From UBA11346 sp038060575 (GTDB taxonomy: Bacteria; Planctomycetota; UBA11346), in assembly GCA_964652775.1 (NCBI GenBank), contig CAZZAM010000006.1:1-64000 (forward strand): DNA of 64,000 nt. Reading direction: 5' to 3'. Under the pieces are notes generated by a model. It did no database searches, was not told the origin of the DNA, and saw nothing but the letters and a program-made list of their open reading frames with translations. The position numbers were made by a program, and so were the translations under genes. Shown piece after piece: positions 45,758 to 53,944 of the stretch (its first letter is position 1; every line of letters begins with the position of its first letter).

Positions 45758-47020
45758 ATGCCGACGGTACACGCCATGAAAAGGCAGGCTCGCGCCGCGT
45801 CCACGGTCTATGACCGTGTGCAGTTCATCCTGGATTCCGCGCGGAACAACGTTGCGCGTTCGGTGAATACGGCACAAGTGGCGGCCAACTGGCTGATTGG
45901 TCGTGAGATCGTTGAAGAGCAACAGCACGGCGAGAAACGTGCAGAGTACGGTGAACGTCTTGTCTCGCGATTGGCCCAGCGGCTGAAGCGGGATGGCGTT
46001 ACCGGATACGGTGAGTTGACGTTGAATCTGTGTCGCCAGTTCTACGTGGGTTTCCCCAATCTGATCACAATGCCAATTGTTTACGCACCGCGTAAACAAT
46101 TGGCACATGCGACTGGCCGCGCCAAGATTATTTACGCACTGCGTAAACAATCGCAGACGGTGCTTGATAAGGCAACATCGCTGGTTCCGCAGATCATCGA
46201 AGCGGCACGTGTCGTAGAGCGGCAACCGGGACAGCTTCACCCCAGTCTATCATGGACCCACTACCGCGCCCTGTTACGCGTCAGTAAACCCGAAGTTCGC
46301 GCCTTTTACGAAATCGAGGCGATCCAGCAGAACTGGAAGGCGCGCGAACTGGAACGGCAAATCAACAGCTTGCTCTACGAGCGCCTCGCCAAGAGCCGCG
46401 ACAAAAAGGGATTGCTGGCGCTGGCTACGAAGGGTCATGATATCCAGAAGCCGCTCGATGTATTCAAAGATCCGGTCGTGATTGAATTTCTGGGGCTGCC
46501 AGAAAGTCACCAATTGGTAGAAACCAAACTGGAAGCGGCGCTGCTATCCAATCTGCAAAAATTTCTATTAGAAATGGGCAAGGGCTTCGCCTTTGTTGCG
46601 CGACAAGAGCGGCTGACGCTGGAAGGCGATCATTTCTACGTGGACCTCGTTTTCTACCACGCGGTCCTGAAGTGCTATGTGCTGATCGATCTGAAAGTAC
46701 GCAAGCTCACGCATCAGGATCTTGGACAACTCCAACTGTACGTGAACTACTACGACCGCGAGCGCCGCACGCCGGGCGACAATCCCACGCTGGGCCTGAT
46801 TTTGTGCACAGACAAGAATGACACCGCCGTGAAATACACTCTGGGTACAGATCAGCAGAATATCTTCGCCAGTCGCTATCAGTTCCACTTGCCGACCGAG
46901 GCCGACCTGACAGCGGAGATCCGTCGCGAGTTGGCACTGATCGACGTGCCGGAGTCTTTGCCTAAGAAAAAGCGCATGAGCCAGCGAATCCTAAAGAGAT
47001 CACCAATTCCATTGGCATGA
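45758..47020 (+). CDS. DUF1016 (YhcG) PD-(D/E)XK nuclease-like protein
   Basis: A 420-residue protein with the N-terminal DUF1016_N helical domain (about 20-190) and C-terminal PDDEXK domain. Catalytic residues are D296 in FYVDLVFYH and D311-x-K313 in VLIDLKV. Such proteins occur in accessory regions and are thought to act on DNA. A segment at residues 103-133 is a tandem IVYAPRKQ/IIYALRKQ pair encoded by palindromes. The last few codons are read out of frame through what looks like the beginning of a SUMF1 protein. ATG 45776 is an alternative start. Confidence 0.88.
   Translation: MPTVHAMKRQARAASTVYDRVQFILDSARNNVARSVNTAQVAANWLIGREIVEEQQHGEKRAEYGERLVSRLAQRLKRDGVTGYGELTLNLCRQFYVGFPNLITMPIVYAPRKQLAHATGRAKIIYALRKQSQTVLDKATSLVPQIIEAARVVERQPGQLHPSLSWTHYRALLRVSKPEVRAFYEIEAIQQNWKARELERQINSLLYERLAKSRDKKGLLALATKGHDIQKPLDVFKDPVVIEFLGLPESHQLVETKLEAALLSNLQKFLLEMGKGFAFVARQERLTLEGDHFYVDLVFYHAVLKCYVLIDLKVRKLTHQDLGQLQLYVNYYDRERRTPGDNPTLGLILCTDKNDTAVKYTLGTDQQNIFASRYQFHLPTEADLTAEIRRELALIDVPESLPKKKRMSQRILKRSPIPLA
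46071..46105. repeat. Perfect 16-bp-arm palindrome inside the DUF1016 gene
   Basis: TGCCAATTGTTTACGC, 3-bp loop ACC, then the exact complement GCGTAAACAATTGGCA. It encodes the IVYAPRKQLA segment. A related smaller palindrome TTTACGCACTGCGTAAA follows at 46131-46147, encoding IIYALRKQ. Both are in frame. Confidence 0.9.
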
Positions 47021-47691
47021 AGTTGGTGCATATTCCATCGGGTGAGTTCCTGATGGGTAGTCCGGAAACGGAGAAAGACCGCGAGCCCAACGAGGGGCCA
47101 CAACATAAAGTCATCATCACAAAAGCATTCTACATGGGGTCCACCGAGGTGACGCAGGCGCAATGGAAGACGGTCATGGAAAGTCATCACAGCACCTTCA
47201 CTGGTGATCAGCTGCCAGTGGAGACGGTTTCATTCGCTCAATGCCAGAAGTTTATCAACAAGCTGTCAGCAAAGGAAGGGAAGGCATACCGGTTACCCAC
47301 GGAGGCGGAATGGGAGTACGCTTGTCGAGCTGGAAGCACGGCGCGATTTGCTTTTGGGGATCGCGATGAGGATCTGAAGGACTATGCGTGGTTTGGTGCC
47401 TTTAAAATGTATCCAGTGGCGCAGAAGAAAGCGAATGCGTGGGGCTTATACGATATGCACGGCAACGTGTGGGAGTTCTGCCAGGATTGGTACGATGAAA
47501 ACTAGTACAAAAACAGTCCGGTGTCCGATCCCAGCGGACCCAAGATAGGCACCGACCATGTTATTCGCGGCGGGGGTTGTTACTGCCGGTTGATGCGGGA
47601 TCTGCGTCCAGCCACTCGTGCAGCACTGAATCCATCAGTCCACAGTTTTCACTTTGGTTTCCGGGTCGTGTTGACTGACGCGCAAAAATAA
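47017..47691 (+). pseudogene. SUMF1/FGE-sulfatase domain fragment with in-frame stop
   Basis: The frame from 47017 encodes a SUMF1 (formylglycine-enzyme-like) domain: MKLVHIPSGEFLMGSP, TEVTQAQWKTVM, YRLPTEAEWEYACRAGS and DMHGNVWEFCQDW. It is stopped by TAG at 47503-47505 and then continues in the same frame to 47691 with VIRGGG and FHFGFRVVL, the normal end of the domain. Upstream, the same frame reads KEITNSIG, the usual lead-in of this domain, but without a start codon and inside the DUF1016 3' end. So the gene is cut at the 5' side and broken by one stop. Confidence 0.85.
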
Positions 47692-47703
47692 GGATGTCTG
47701 TCT

Positions 47704-48010
47704 ACCAGCTTGTCCGGCGCTTCTGCGGGTCGCAGCTCGTCATCCTCGAGTGCTCAAAGAAAACTTGGCGGCGGTTTGAGTCACGTATCGGTTCGCTGTA
47801 TTAGCCTGCAGCATTGGTAACGTTCATGAATCTAGCTGGCACCGTTGGTTGCGCCAACGTTACTGACCTTGGGGTGGGTGGCAGGCCACGGGCGCGGCGC
47901 GAGGGCGTTGCGTTAAGCCTACCCGGGAACGCCGATCTCCTGATCGGCCGGATTGCAGGCCAAGCGACAGCGCGGTCGATGCCGTTTCCGGCCTTAACGC
48001 AACGCCATTG
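47704..48010 (+). repeat. Direct repeat, copy B
   Basis: A degenerate second copy of 45346-45693, including the end of the HTH gene (GCAGCTCGTCATC, then AAAGAAAACTTGGCGGCGG). It retains GTAACGTT...AACGTTAC (47817-47863) and the GCCGATCTCCTGATCGGC palindrome (47931-47948). A wider inverted repeat, GGCGTTGCGTTAAGCC at 47904-47919 and GGCCTTAACGCAACGCC at 47990-48006, is complete only here. Copies A and B flank the DUF1016 and SUMF1 genes. Confidence 0.85.
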
Positions 48011-48020
48011 ACCCCAATCC

Positions 48021-48060
48021 CCTGCGACTTCGCACCTCTGCGCTTCTGCGGTTGCCATGG
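48021..48060 (-). repeat. Degenerate single R repeat
   Basis: CTGCGACTTCGCACCTCTGCG followed by CTTCTGCGGTTGCCATGG is a diverged reverse R copy with no visible partner within 300 bp. It follows direct repeat copy B. Confidence 0.7.
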
Positions 48061-48188
48061 ACTGCGTTTGTAAGGTTGATCCTTGAGTCGGGGAATATGT
48101 GGGGGTTCTATACGATGAATCGGTGTGCTGGCGTGGGGTCGGTCGCGCGGAGATGTCTGAATGAGTCCCGTCAGAACACAACGCGGCG

Positions 48189-48306
48189 CGCGCCGCAATA
48201 ACGGGTTATTGCGGCGCGACTGATCTAACATGTTGTCGTGACTGAACGCTTATGTAGAAACCACACCATGGTTAACGCCGCCTATCTTTTTTATTGCGGC
48301 GTTAAC
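48189..48306. other. Two strong hairpins upstream of the AT-rich lipoprotein gene
   Basis: The first is CGCGCCGCAATAA at 48189-48201 with its exact complement at 48206-48218 and a 4-bp loop. The second is GTTAACGCCGC at 48271-48281 with its complement at 48296-48306, with a T-rich loop. Both contain GCCGC next to A/T-rich bases. They occupy the otherwise empty stretch before 48334 and could be terminators or recombination-site structures. Confidence 0.7.
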
Positions 48307-48318
48307 GCCGTCCAAGTC

Positions 48319-48786
48319 TAGTTAGGACAAACAATGCGACTAATCATACTAGTTTCACTCATTATGTGCCAGGGATGCCAAAGGGACGAAGAAATTTCAA
48401 ATAATAAGATTACCCAAGAGAAACAATGGGTCGAAATTCAGGTAAGATTAAAAAATGATAAGACCTCCTATAATTATGGGTGGATGTTTAAATCAAAATG
48501 GGATGAAATAGTATCGAAAGGTGACCTGCCAAAATACATTCACTTGAATGATGTTCATTGGTATTCGGATGACGGGGTTGTTTTGTTGGAATCAGAAAGT
48601 CGCACGGGTGAATATATGCGTATTTCATCTGGGATAGAGTTTATATACCCAACAAAACCTGAAAATATTGAAAAACTTCGTGCAGACGAAAAAAAGGCAG
48701 AAGAGAAAAAGAAACAAGACGCAAATGACAAGATTAAAAATTCTGAAAATATAGATGCCGCTAAATTCTAAACTATGTCCTAACTA
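48319..48786. repeat. 10-bp perfect inverted repeat bounding the lipoprotein gene
   Basis: TAGTTAGGAC at 48319-48328 and GTCCTAACTA at 48777-48786 are exact complements that sit 5 bp before the ATG and 5 bp after the stop codon. The core GTTAGG and CCTAAC resembles the R' and R'' ends of integron attC sites. No integrase is visible. Confidence 0.65.
48334..48771 (+). CDS. AT-rich hypothetical lipoprotein
   Basis: A 145-residue protein with a short signal and lipobox (LIMCQGC). The mature part has WVEIQVRLKND, DVHWYSDDGVVLLES and a Lys/Glu-rich helical C-terminus (about residues 105-135). I do not recognise it. The gene is strikingly AT-rich, with many AAA, ATA and AAT codons, unlike all its neighbours, which points to recent transfer. 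It is framed by a 10-bp inverted repeat. Confidence 0.8.
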   Translation: MRLIILVSLIMCQGCQRDEEISNNKITQEKQWVEIQVRLKNDKTSYNYGWMFKSKWDEIVSKGDLPKYIHLNDVHWYSDDGVVLLESESRTGEYMRISSGIEFIYPTKPENIEKLRADEKKAEEKKKQDANDKIKNSENIDAAKF

Positions 48787-49098
48787 ATCGATGCATCGGA
48801 GCACGGGCGCTGGCTTTTCCAGTCGCCCGCTCCGGTAAAGAATTCGCGGCGAAGCGGTATTGGTTCTGTTAGCCTGGTTATGTGTCGCCGCTCAGTTCTT
48901 TACACTCCGCTAGTCATATTTCCAGGGCCACCATCGTGGTTCGCCCGATCTGCGCTGGCTCGGCCCCGTGCCCGATGATCTCGGTGTTAGCGCAAGTGAG
49001 CGATCACCTTCTGGTGACGAATCCACTTTAGTTACACGTTCAATCCTCCGCGTCTCTGCGTCTCCTGTTCTTCGACATGCGGAGTTCAGGTTGAGTTT
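48777..49098. other. Intergenic stretch with a hairpin after the lipoprotein gene
   Basis: The 320 bp before the next gene contain an imperfect hairpin at 48798-48833 (GGAGC...GCTCC with CTGG/CCAG near its CTTTT loop). It lies 11 bp after the inverted repeat. The rest shows no gene or repeat that I can support, apart from a short CTCCGCGTCTCTGCGTCTCC stretch near 49048 that recalls the R repeat. Confidence 0.5.
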
Positions 49099-49983
49099 CT
49101 ACCACCCCGGAGTGATTTCCGCCGATGTATTGGGCAACAATGCCAAGCTAATAGCTGCGACCGCCACCGCGACGACGAGCGAGACGACCGCGCTCAGCCA
49201 CGGTCGATTGCGCAGCGGCCAAGTGGCCCATGCGCCGGCGATTGGCGCGAGCGCGAGCGGAACGATGGCGGACAGCGGCAGTAAATTATTGTAGCTCAGC
49301 GTGTGCGCGAGCAGCCACCAGATTGGAACCATGGCGGCGAGAGCGACGGCGACAGAGGTGACGTTGATGCGGCTGCGGAACACCAGCGACAAGCAGCCGA
49401 GGATGCCAGCCGCAACGCCGGCTCCGGCAAGGAGCATGCCGTGTTGAGCGTCACTCGCTTTTTCAGCGACGACGAATCCAGCGACGGCAAGCATGCCGGC
49501 CCACGCTGCGAGTGCAGAGGCCGTGCGCTGTTGGGCGCTGACCTGGGTCGCGATGATGAGGGCGATCCAACATGCACCGAGGATGGGTGGCCACAGGAGC
49601 ACGTTGCCGTGGGACCAACGAATCGAGGGGTCGCCAAACAGTCGCACGCTGAGTGCTAACGGTGTTGCGATGGCGACAAACAGCAACGTCAGCAGGAGTC
49701 GCGTGCGCTTTCCGCGATCAGCAAACACAGCGAGAATTGCGGCGGGAATGGCGAGAAACAGCGGCCAATCGTTGATGTCGGTGGGCGGGAATCCGCGCCA
49801 GCCACGCAGGAGACATAAGGACAGAGCCAATCCGCCGCAGAGCGCGAGCCCCTCCCAGCCGAATGTATTCGGCGGGAGGTTCGTTGTGCGGCGACGAGCA
49901 AGAGCAAGTCCGCCCACCAGGCATCCGGCACTCAATGCTGGAACCAAAATTGCGATCAGTGGTTCAAGGGCACCGAGTTGCAT
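49099..49983 (-). CDS. Polytopic membrane protein of unknown function
   Basis: A 294-residue membrane protein with about eight hydrophobic helices and few charged residues. No motif or family is recognised. It follows the YceI gene on the minus strand after an 18-bp gap, so it is probably the third gene of the marR-yceI operon. Confidence 0.75.
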   Translation of the reverse strand: MQLGALEPLIAILVPALSAGCLVGGLALARRRTTNLPPNTFGWEGLALCGGLALSLCLLRGWRGFPPTDINDWPLFLAIPAAILAVFADRGKRTRLLLTLLFVAIATPLALSVRLFGDPSIRWSHGNVLLWPPILGACWIALIIATQVSAQQRTASALAAWAGMLAVAGFVVAEKASDAQHGMLLAGAGVAAGILGCLSLVFRSRINVTSVAVALAAMVPIWWLLAHTLSYNNLLPLSAIVPLALAPIAGAWATWPLRNRPWLSAVVSLVVAVAVAAISLALLPNTSAEITPGW

Positions 49984-50001
49984 GGCGAGCTGTGCTTTCG
50001 G

Positions 50002-50577
50002 CTATTTCGTCAACGGGTCGTTCTGCATCGCTTCCAGCGCAATGGTGAGGGTGACGTCATCGCCGACTGGGCCGAGCATATTGGTCATGCCGTAGTCGCT
50101 GCGCTTGATCGCGAAAGTCGACTCGAAGCCGACGACCGCTTTTTTGGTAAAGGCATTTTCGCCCAGGCCGGTGCGGGTGACCTTGATGGTGACCGCTTTG
50201 GTGACGCCATGGATCGTGAGGTTGCCAGTCACATCGAATACACCGTCGGCGGTTTTCTTCCACGCCGTTGAGACGAAGCCGAGCGTTGGATGCTGGACGA
50301 CATCGAAGAAGGTCGCCGAACGCAGGTGCTCTTCCATCTTTTGTACTTTGGTCGAGATCGAGGCTGCTTTGATTGAGACCGTGACTTTGCTGCCAGCCTG
50401 ATTGGCTTCGTCGTAACGAATGCTGCCGCTGATGTCATCGAAGCGGCCCCAGGTGTAGCCGGCATTCATGTGCTGGATCTTGAACAGTGCGTTGGAGTGT
50501 TCGCCATCAATGGTCCAGTCCGCGGCTGCGAGCGGTGCGGTAAGGACGAAGAGGGCGAGGGAAAGGGAACGAATCAT
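50002..50577 (-). CDS. yceI: YceI-family periplasmic lipid-binding protein
   Basis: A 191-residue secreted protein. Signal peptide LSLALFVLTAPLAAA precedes the YceI barrel: WTIDGEHSNALFKIQHMN, HLRSATFFDVVQHP, VTGNLTIHGVTKAV and KRSDYGMTNM. Family members bind isoprenoid chains in the periplasm and are often induced by stress. The start overlaps the marR stop by 4 bp. Confidence 0.93.
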   Translation of the reverse strand: MIRSLSLALFVLTAPLAAADWTIDGEHSNALFKIQHMNAGYTWGRFDDISGSIRYDEANQAGSKVTVSIKAASISTKVQKMEEHLRSATFFDVVQHPTLGFVSTAWKKTADGVFDVTGNLTIHGVTKAVTIKVTRTGLGENAFTKKAVVGFESTFAIKRSDYGMTNMLGPVGDDVTLTIALEAMQNDPLTK

Positions 50578-51071
50578 GGATGCTCCTGAGTGTGAAGCGG
50601 GTTGGTTGCGGGATTCCTGGCTTGCTCAAGCAAGCCGATGAGGGAGGCGAGTCGCTCGCTGCCGAGATGAGCAAGCTGACGTTGATGCAGGTTGGCGAGT
50701 TGATCATCCAGCTGAGTCAGCAAAGCAAGGCCCGCATCCGTGATGCGCAGCACGACAACGCGGCGATCGGTGTTGGGGCGCTCACGCGCGACGAAGCCGG
50801 CTTTGATCAGGCGGTCGGCCAAGCGGGTCACGTCGGGATCGTGGCTGATCAGGCGCTGGGCGACCTCGCTGCACGGTAGGCCGACCGTCCCAGCACCACG
50901 CAGGATGCGCAACACGTTGTAGCCGGCGGCCGACAAGCAGTGCGGGCGTAGTAGTTCGGACACATCGCGGCGCATGCCGTCGGTGGTGCGAATCAGGTTC
51001 AAGAACGCCTCGATTTCAGCCGAGGCGAAGGGCACGCTCTGTTTGATTTCGTTGGCGAGGAGACCGGGCAC
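50574..51071 (-). CDS. MarR-family transcription regulator
   Basis: A 165-residue regulator with the MarR winged helix: LSAAGYNVLRILRGAG, CSEVAQRLISHDPDVTRLADRL and VARERPNTDRRVVVLRITDAG. The start codon is GTG. It leads the yceI operon and lies divergent from nuoA. A palindrome at 51081-51096, 10 bp upstream, is a good candidate for its own operator. Ligand unknown. Confidence 0.9.
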   Translation of the reverse strand: MPGLLANEIKQSVPFASAEIEAFLNLIRTTDGMRRDVSELLRPHCLSAAGYNVLRILRGAGTVGLPCSEVAQRLISHDPDVTRLADRLIKAGFVARERPNTDRRVVVLRITDAGLALLTQLDDQLANLHQRQLAHLGSERLASLIGLLEQARNPATNPLHTQEHP

Positions 51072-51080
51072 GTCGCCAAC

Positions 51081-51096
51081 AATCGTTACAACGATT
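51081..51096. promoter_or_regulatory. MarR operator candidate
   Basis: AATCGTT-AC-AACGATT, a perfect 7-bp-arm palindrome in the marR-nuoA gap, the size and symmetry usual for MarR sites. It is 102 bp upstream of the nuoA start, so repression of nuo is less likely than autoregulation. Confidence 0.6.
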
Positions 51097-51197
51097 ATCC
51101 TTGCAACAGAACAGCTCTTAACCTTCTACAAGGTCCGTCAGGCACTGGTGCTGGCGAGGATGGGTGCTAGGAACCCCCTTCCTGCGAACGAGGCCCC

Positions 51198-51605
51198 ATG
51201 GACGACGCCCCGACGATCTTCGCCCGCGTATATCCGCTGACTATTTTAGTGGTCGTTGGTCTGGGAATCCCCGTGGTGCTGTTGGTGCTCAATCGTCTTG
51301 GCTCACGTTTCGCCCACGGACACCGCGAGAGCGACCCGGGCAAGCAGGAACCCTATGAATGTGGGTTGACGGCAACCAGTGGAGGAGCCGGCGAGCGCTT
51401 CCCGGTGAAGTTCTACCTCGTGGCCATGCTCTTCCTCGCCTTCGACGTCGAGGTCGCGTTCCTCTACCCGTGGGCCCTGCACTTTAACGAGGGCATCAAG
51501 AACGGCGGTTGGGGCATGATTTGGCTGCTCGTCGCGTTCCTCGTCGTGCTCGAAGTCGCCTACCTCTATCTGTGGCGCAAGGGCGCGTTGGATTGGGACA
51601 AGTAA
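51198..51605 (+). CDS. nuoA: NADH-quinone oxidoreductase subunit A
   Basis: A 135-residue membrane subunit with three helices. The family loop KQEPYECGL and the segment FYLVAMLFLAFDVEVAFLYP identify it. It helps form the quinone cavity of complex I. It is the first gene of the nuoA-M operon; the 120 bp before it hold the MarR palindrome but no clear sigma-70 boxes. Confidence 0.95.
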   Translation: MDDAPTIFARVYPLTILVVVGLGIPVVLLVLNRLGSRFAHGHRESDPGKQEPYECGLTATSGGAGERFPVKFYLVAMLFLAFDVEVAFLYPWALHFNEGIKNGGWGMIWLLVAFLVVLEVAYLYLWRKGALDWDK

Positions 51606-51612
51606 TCACGCC

Positions 51613-52137
51613 ATGAGCTACACACCTGTTCCAAGTGTTGCACAAGTTTCCGAGGTCGACCTCGGTAGCGCCTTCACGACCACCACGGTAGATGCCGTCG
51701 TCAACTGGGGCCGCCGCAATAGTCTGTGGCCGTTCCCGTTCGGCACCGCGTGCTGCGCGATCGAGTTCATGGGCATGGTGTCCAGTGCGTTTGACGTGTC
51801 GCGCTTTGGCGCCGAGTTGGTGCGCTTCAGTCCGCGTCAGGCCGATCTGCTGATCATCGCCGGAACTGTCACCTACAAACAGGCTCCGATCCTGCGCCGC
51901 ATCTACGAGCAGATGCTCGAGCCCAAGTGGGTCATCTCCGCAGGTGCCTGCGCAACTAGCGGCGGTTTCTACGACTGCTACTGCACGGTGCCGGGCATCG
52001 ATGAGATCATTCCGGTGGATGTGTACATCGCTGGCTGTCCGCCACGTCCAGAAGCGTTCCTCGAAGCGATCGTCCAATTGCAGAAGCGCATCGACAAAGA
52101 AAGCCGCAAAGAAGCAGCTGTGGTGGGTGCGGCATGA
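51613..52137 (+). CDS. nuoB: NADH-quinone oxidoreductase subunit B
   Basis: A 174-residue subunit holding the last cluster, N2, near the quinone. The 4Fe-4S ligands are in FGTACCAIEFM (adjacent Cys pair), SAGACATSGG and YIAGCPPRPE. It starts 7 bp after nuoA and overlaps nuoC by 4 bp. Confidence 0.96.
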   Translation: MSYTPVPSVAQVSEVDLGSAFTTTTVDAVVNWGRRNSLWPFPFGTACCAIEFMGMVSSAFDVSRFGAELVRFSPRQADLLIIAGTVTYKQAPILRRIYEQMLEPKWVISAGACATSGGFYDCYCTVPGIDEIIPVDVYIAGCPPRPEAFLEAIVQLQKRIDKESRKEAAVVGAA

Positions 52138-52754
52138 GTGCGCCAATGCAGAACGGTCTGACCGCTGACGAGTTGCTGAAGTTGCTGACCGATGGTTTCG
52201 CGGTCGAGCGTGACGCTGCTGATCGCTGGTCACTGACCGTGCGCGTTGCGCGCGACAAACTGCATGCACTGATCAAGTTCTTGCGTGACGATCCGCGTTT
52301 GGCGTTTGATCAGCTGCTTGATGTCGCGGGTATCGATTACCTCAGTTATCCCGATTGGCGCGGACCGCGTTTCGCGGTCAGTTACCCGCTGAAAAGCACG
52401 ACGTTCCGCCATCGTGTCATCGTGAAGGTGTTGGTTGAGGAAGACGACGCCAAGGTCCCGTCGTTGAACGATCTCTACCGCAGTGCGAACTATGCCGAGC
52501 GCGAAACCTGGGATCAGTACGGCGTGGTGTTCACCGGCCATCCCAATCTCAAACGTTTGCTCAATCATCACGAATTCATCGGCCATCCGCTGCGCAAAGA
52601 TTATCCCTGCCAGAAGCGGCAGAAATTGTCGGTCAATGATCCGATGCTCGATCAGCTCGCCGAACGCGTCACGGCTCTCGGCTATCAGATCATCGAAGGC
52701 GCAACCGTGCATCCCGGCGCTCCGATGACCGTGAAGAATGGAGCTGCGTCATGA
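52134..52754 (+). CDS. nuoC: NADH-quinone oxidoreductase subunit C
   Basis: A 206-residue 30-kDa subunit of the peripheral arm. The conserved block YRSANYAERETWDQYGVVF and HEFIGHPLRKDYP are diagnostic. It is separate from nuoD, not fused as in E. coli, and overlaps it by 4 bp (ATGA). Confidence 0.95.
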   Translation: MSAPMQNGLTADELLKLLTDGFAVERDAADRWSLTVRVARDKLHALIKFLRDDPRLAFDQLLDVAGIDYLSYPDWRGPRFAVSYPLKSTTFRHRVIVKVLVEEDDAKVPSLNDLYRSANYAERETWDQYGVVFTGHPNLKRLLNHHEFIGHPLRKDYPCQKRQKLSVNDPMLDQLAERVTALGYQIIEGATVHPGAPMTVKNGAAS

Positions 52755-53944
52755 GAGCGCGGCGTCCCGACGGTGACATCGTTGACTTGATGACGGTCAA
52801 CATCGGCCCCAGCCATCCGGCGACCCACGGCACGCTGCGTCTCTGTGCTGCGATCGAGGGTGAGACCATTGTCGCAAGCGTTGGCGAGATGGGTTATCTG
52901 CATCGCGGTTTCGAGAAGATGGTCGAACAAGGCACCTACCAGATGGTACTGCCGTTCACCGATCGCCTGAATTACTGCAGCGCGATGATGAATAACATCG
53001 GCTTTTGCAAAGCCGCCGAACGCATGTTCGACGTCACCGTGCCCGAGCGTTGCATTACCCTGCGCGTCGTCCTACTCGAACTCTCGCGCATGATCGACCA
53101 CCTGGTCTGCAACGCTGCGAATCTGGTCGATCTGGGTGCGCTGACCAACTTCTGGTACTTCTTCAATCCACGCGAAGAAGTGTACCTGATCTGGGAAAAA
53201 CTCTGCGGTGCTCGCCTCACCAATACGGTCACGCGCATTGGCGGCATGTACCGTGATGTGTATCCTGGCTTCGAGGCCGACGTCCTCCGCGTCACCGGCC
53301 GCATTGAAGCGGCAGTTGACGAGGTGATGGGCCTGATTGAGCGCAATCGCATCTTCGTTGATCGTACTCGTGGGGTTGGCCAAGTCTCAGCGGCCGATGC
53401 GATCAGTTGGGGTTGGACAGGCCCGTGTCTGCGTGCGTGCGGCGTTGACCGCGACATGCGCAAGGACGAGCCGTATTACGGCTACGAAACCTACGACTTC
53501 GAAACCGTGATCGGCACGACCGGCGATACCTACGACCGCATCATGGTTCGCATGCTCGAAATGCGCGAGTCGGCGAAGATCGTGCGTCAGGCGATCGCGC
53601 GTCTAAAGCCCGGTCCGATCAACACTGCCGATGCGCGTCTGTCGCTGCCCAGCCGCGACCGCGTCTATCACGACATGGAAGCGTTGATCAACAGTTTCAA
53701 GTTGGTGTATGAAGGTGTGCGTCCACCAGCCGGCGAGTGCTACGATGCGATCGAAGCCGCCAACGGTGAACTCGGCTTCCTCATCGTCTCCGACGGCGGC
53801 ACCAACCCGTATCGTATCAAGGTGCGTCCACCCTGCTTCACGCAGTGGGCCGCCTATCCCGAGATGGTCACCGGCACGATGCTGGCCGACGTCGCTGCGT
53901 CGCTCGGTTCAATCAATATCATTGCTGGAGAGTTGGACCGGTGA
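52751..53944 (+). CDS. nuoD: NADH-quinone oxidoreductase subunit D
   Basis: A 397-residue 49-kDa subunit forming the quinone site with NuoB. NIGPSHPATHGTLRL with the quinone-site His, GYLHRGFEKM, DRLNYCSAM and, near the end, SDGGTNPYRIKVRPP are typical. It overlaps nuoE by 4 bp (GTGA). Confidence 0.96.
   Translation: MRARRPDGDIVDLMTVNIGPSHPATHGTLRLCAAIEGETIVASVGEMGYLHRGFEKMVEQGTYQMVLPFTDRLNYCSAMMNNIGFCKAAERMFDVTVPERCITLRVVLLELSRMIDHLVCNAANLVDLGALTNFWYFFNPREEVYLIWEKLCGARLTNTVTRIGGMYRDVYPGFEADVLRVTGRIEAAVDEVMGLIERNRIFVDRTRGVGQVSAADAISWGWTGPCLRACGVDRDMRKDEPYYGYETYDFETVIGTTGDTYDRIMVRMLEMRESAKIVRQAIARLKPGPINTADARLSLPSRDRVYHDMEALINSFKLVYEGVRPPAGECYDAIEAANGELGFLIVSDGGTNPYRIKVRPPCFTQWAAYPEMVTGTMLADVAASLGSINIIAGELDR

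Noticed and set aside
47017..47691. SUMF1 fragment as the variable protein of a diversity-generating retroelement
   Set aside because: No reverse transcriptase or template repeat is nearby, and the C-terminal region is not rich in AAY codons.
44847..47691. Reassigned TAA or TAG codons to explain the interrupted BrnT and SUMF1 frames
   Set aside because: TAA ends many intact genes in the window (for example nuoI, tig and sucB), and the two interrupted genes use different stops. Gene decay is simpler.
48319..48869. Confident call of an integron cassette
   Set aside because: The ends only partly fit the attC consensus, the downstream right end is unclear, and no integrase is in the window; kept only as a hypothesis.
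48968..49294. 108-codon plus-strand frame before the membrane protein gene
   Set aside because: Most of it overlaps the better supported minus-strand membrane protein, and its composition looks like translated repeat and antisense sequence.
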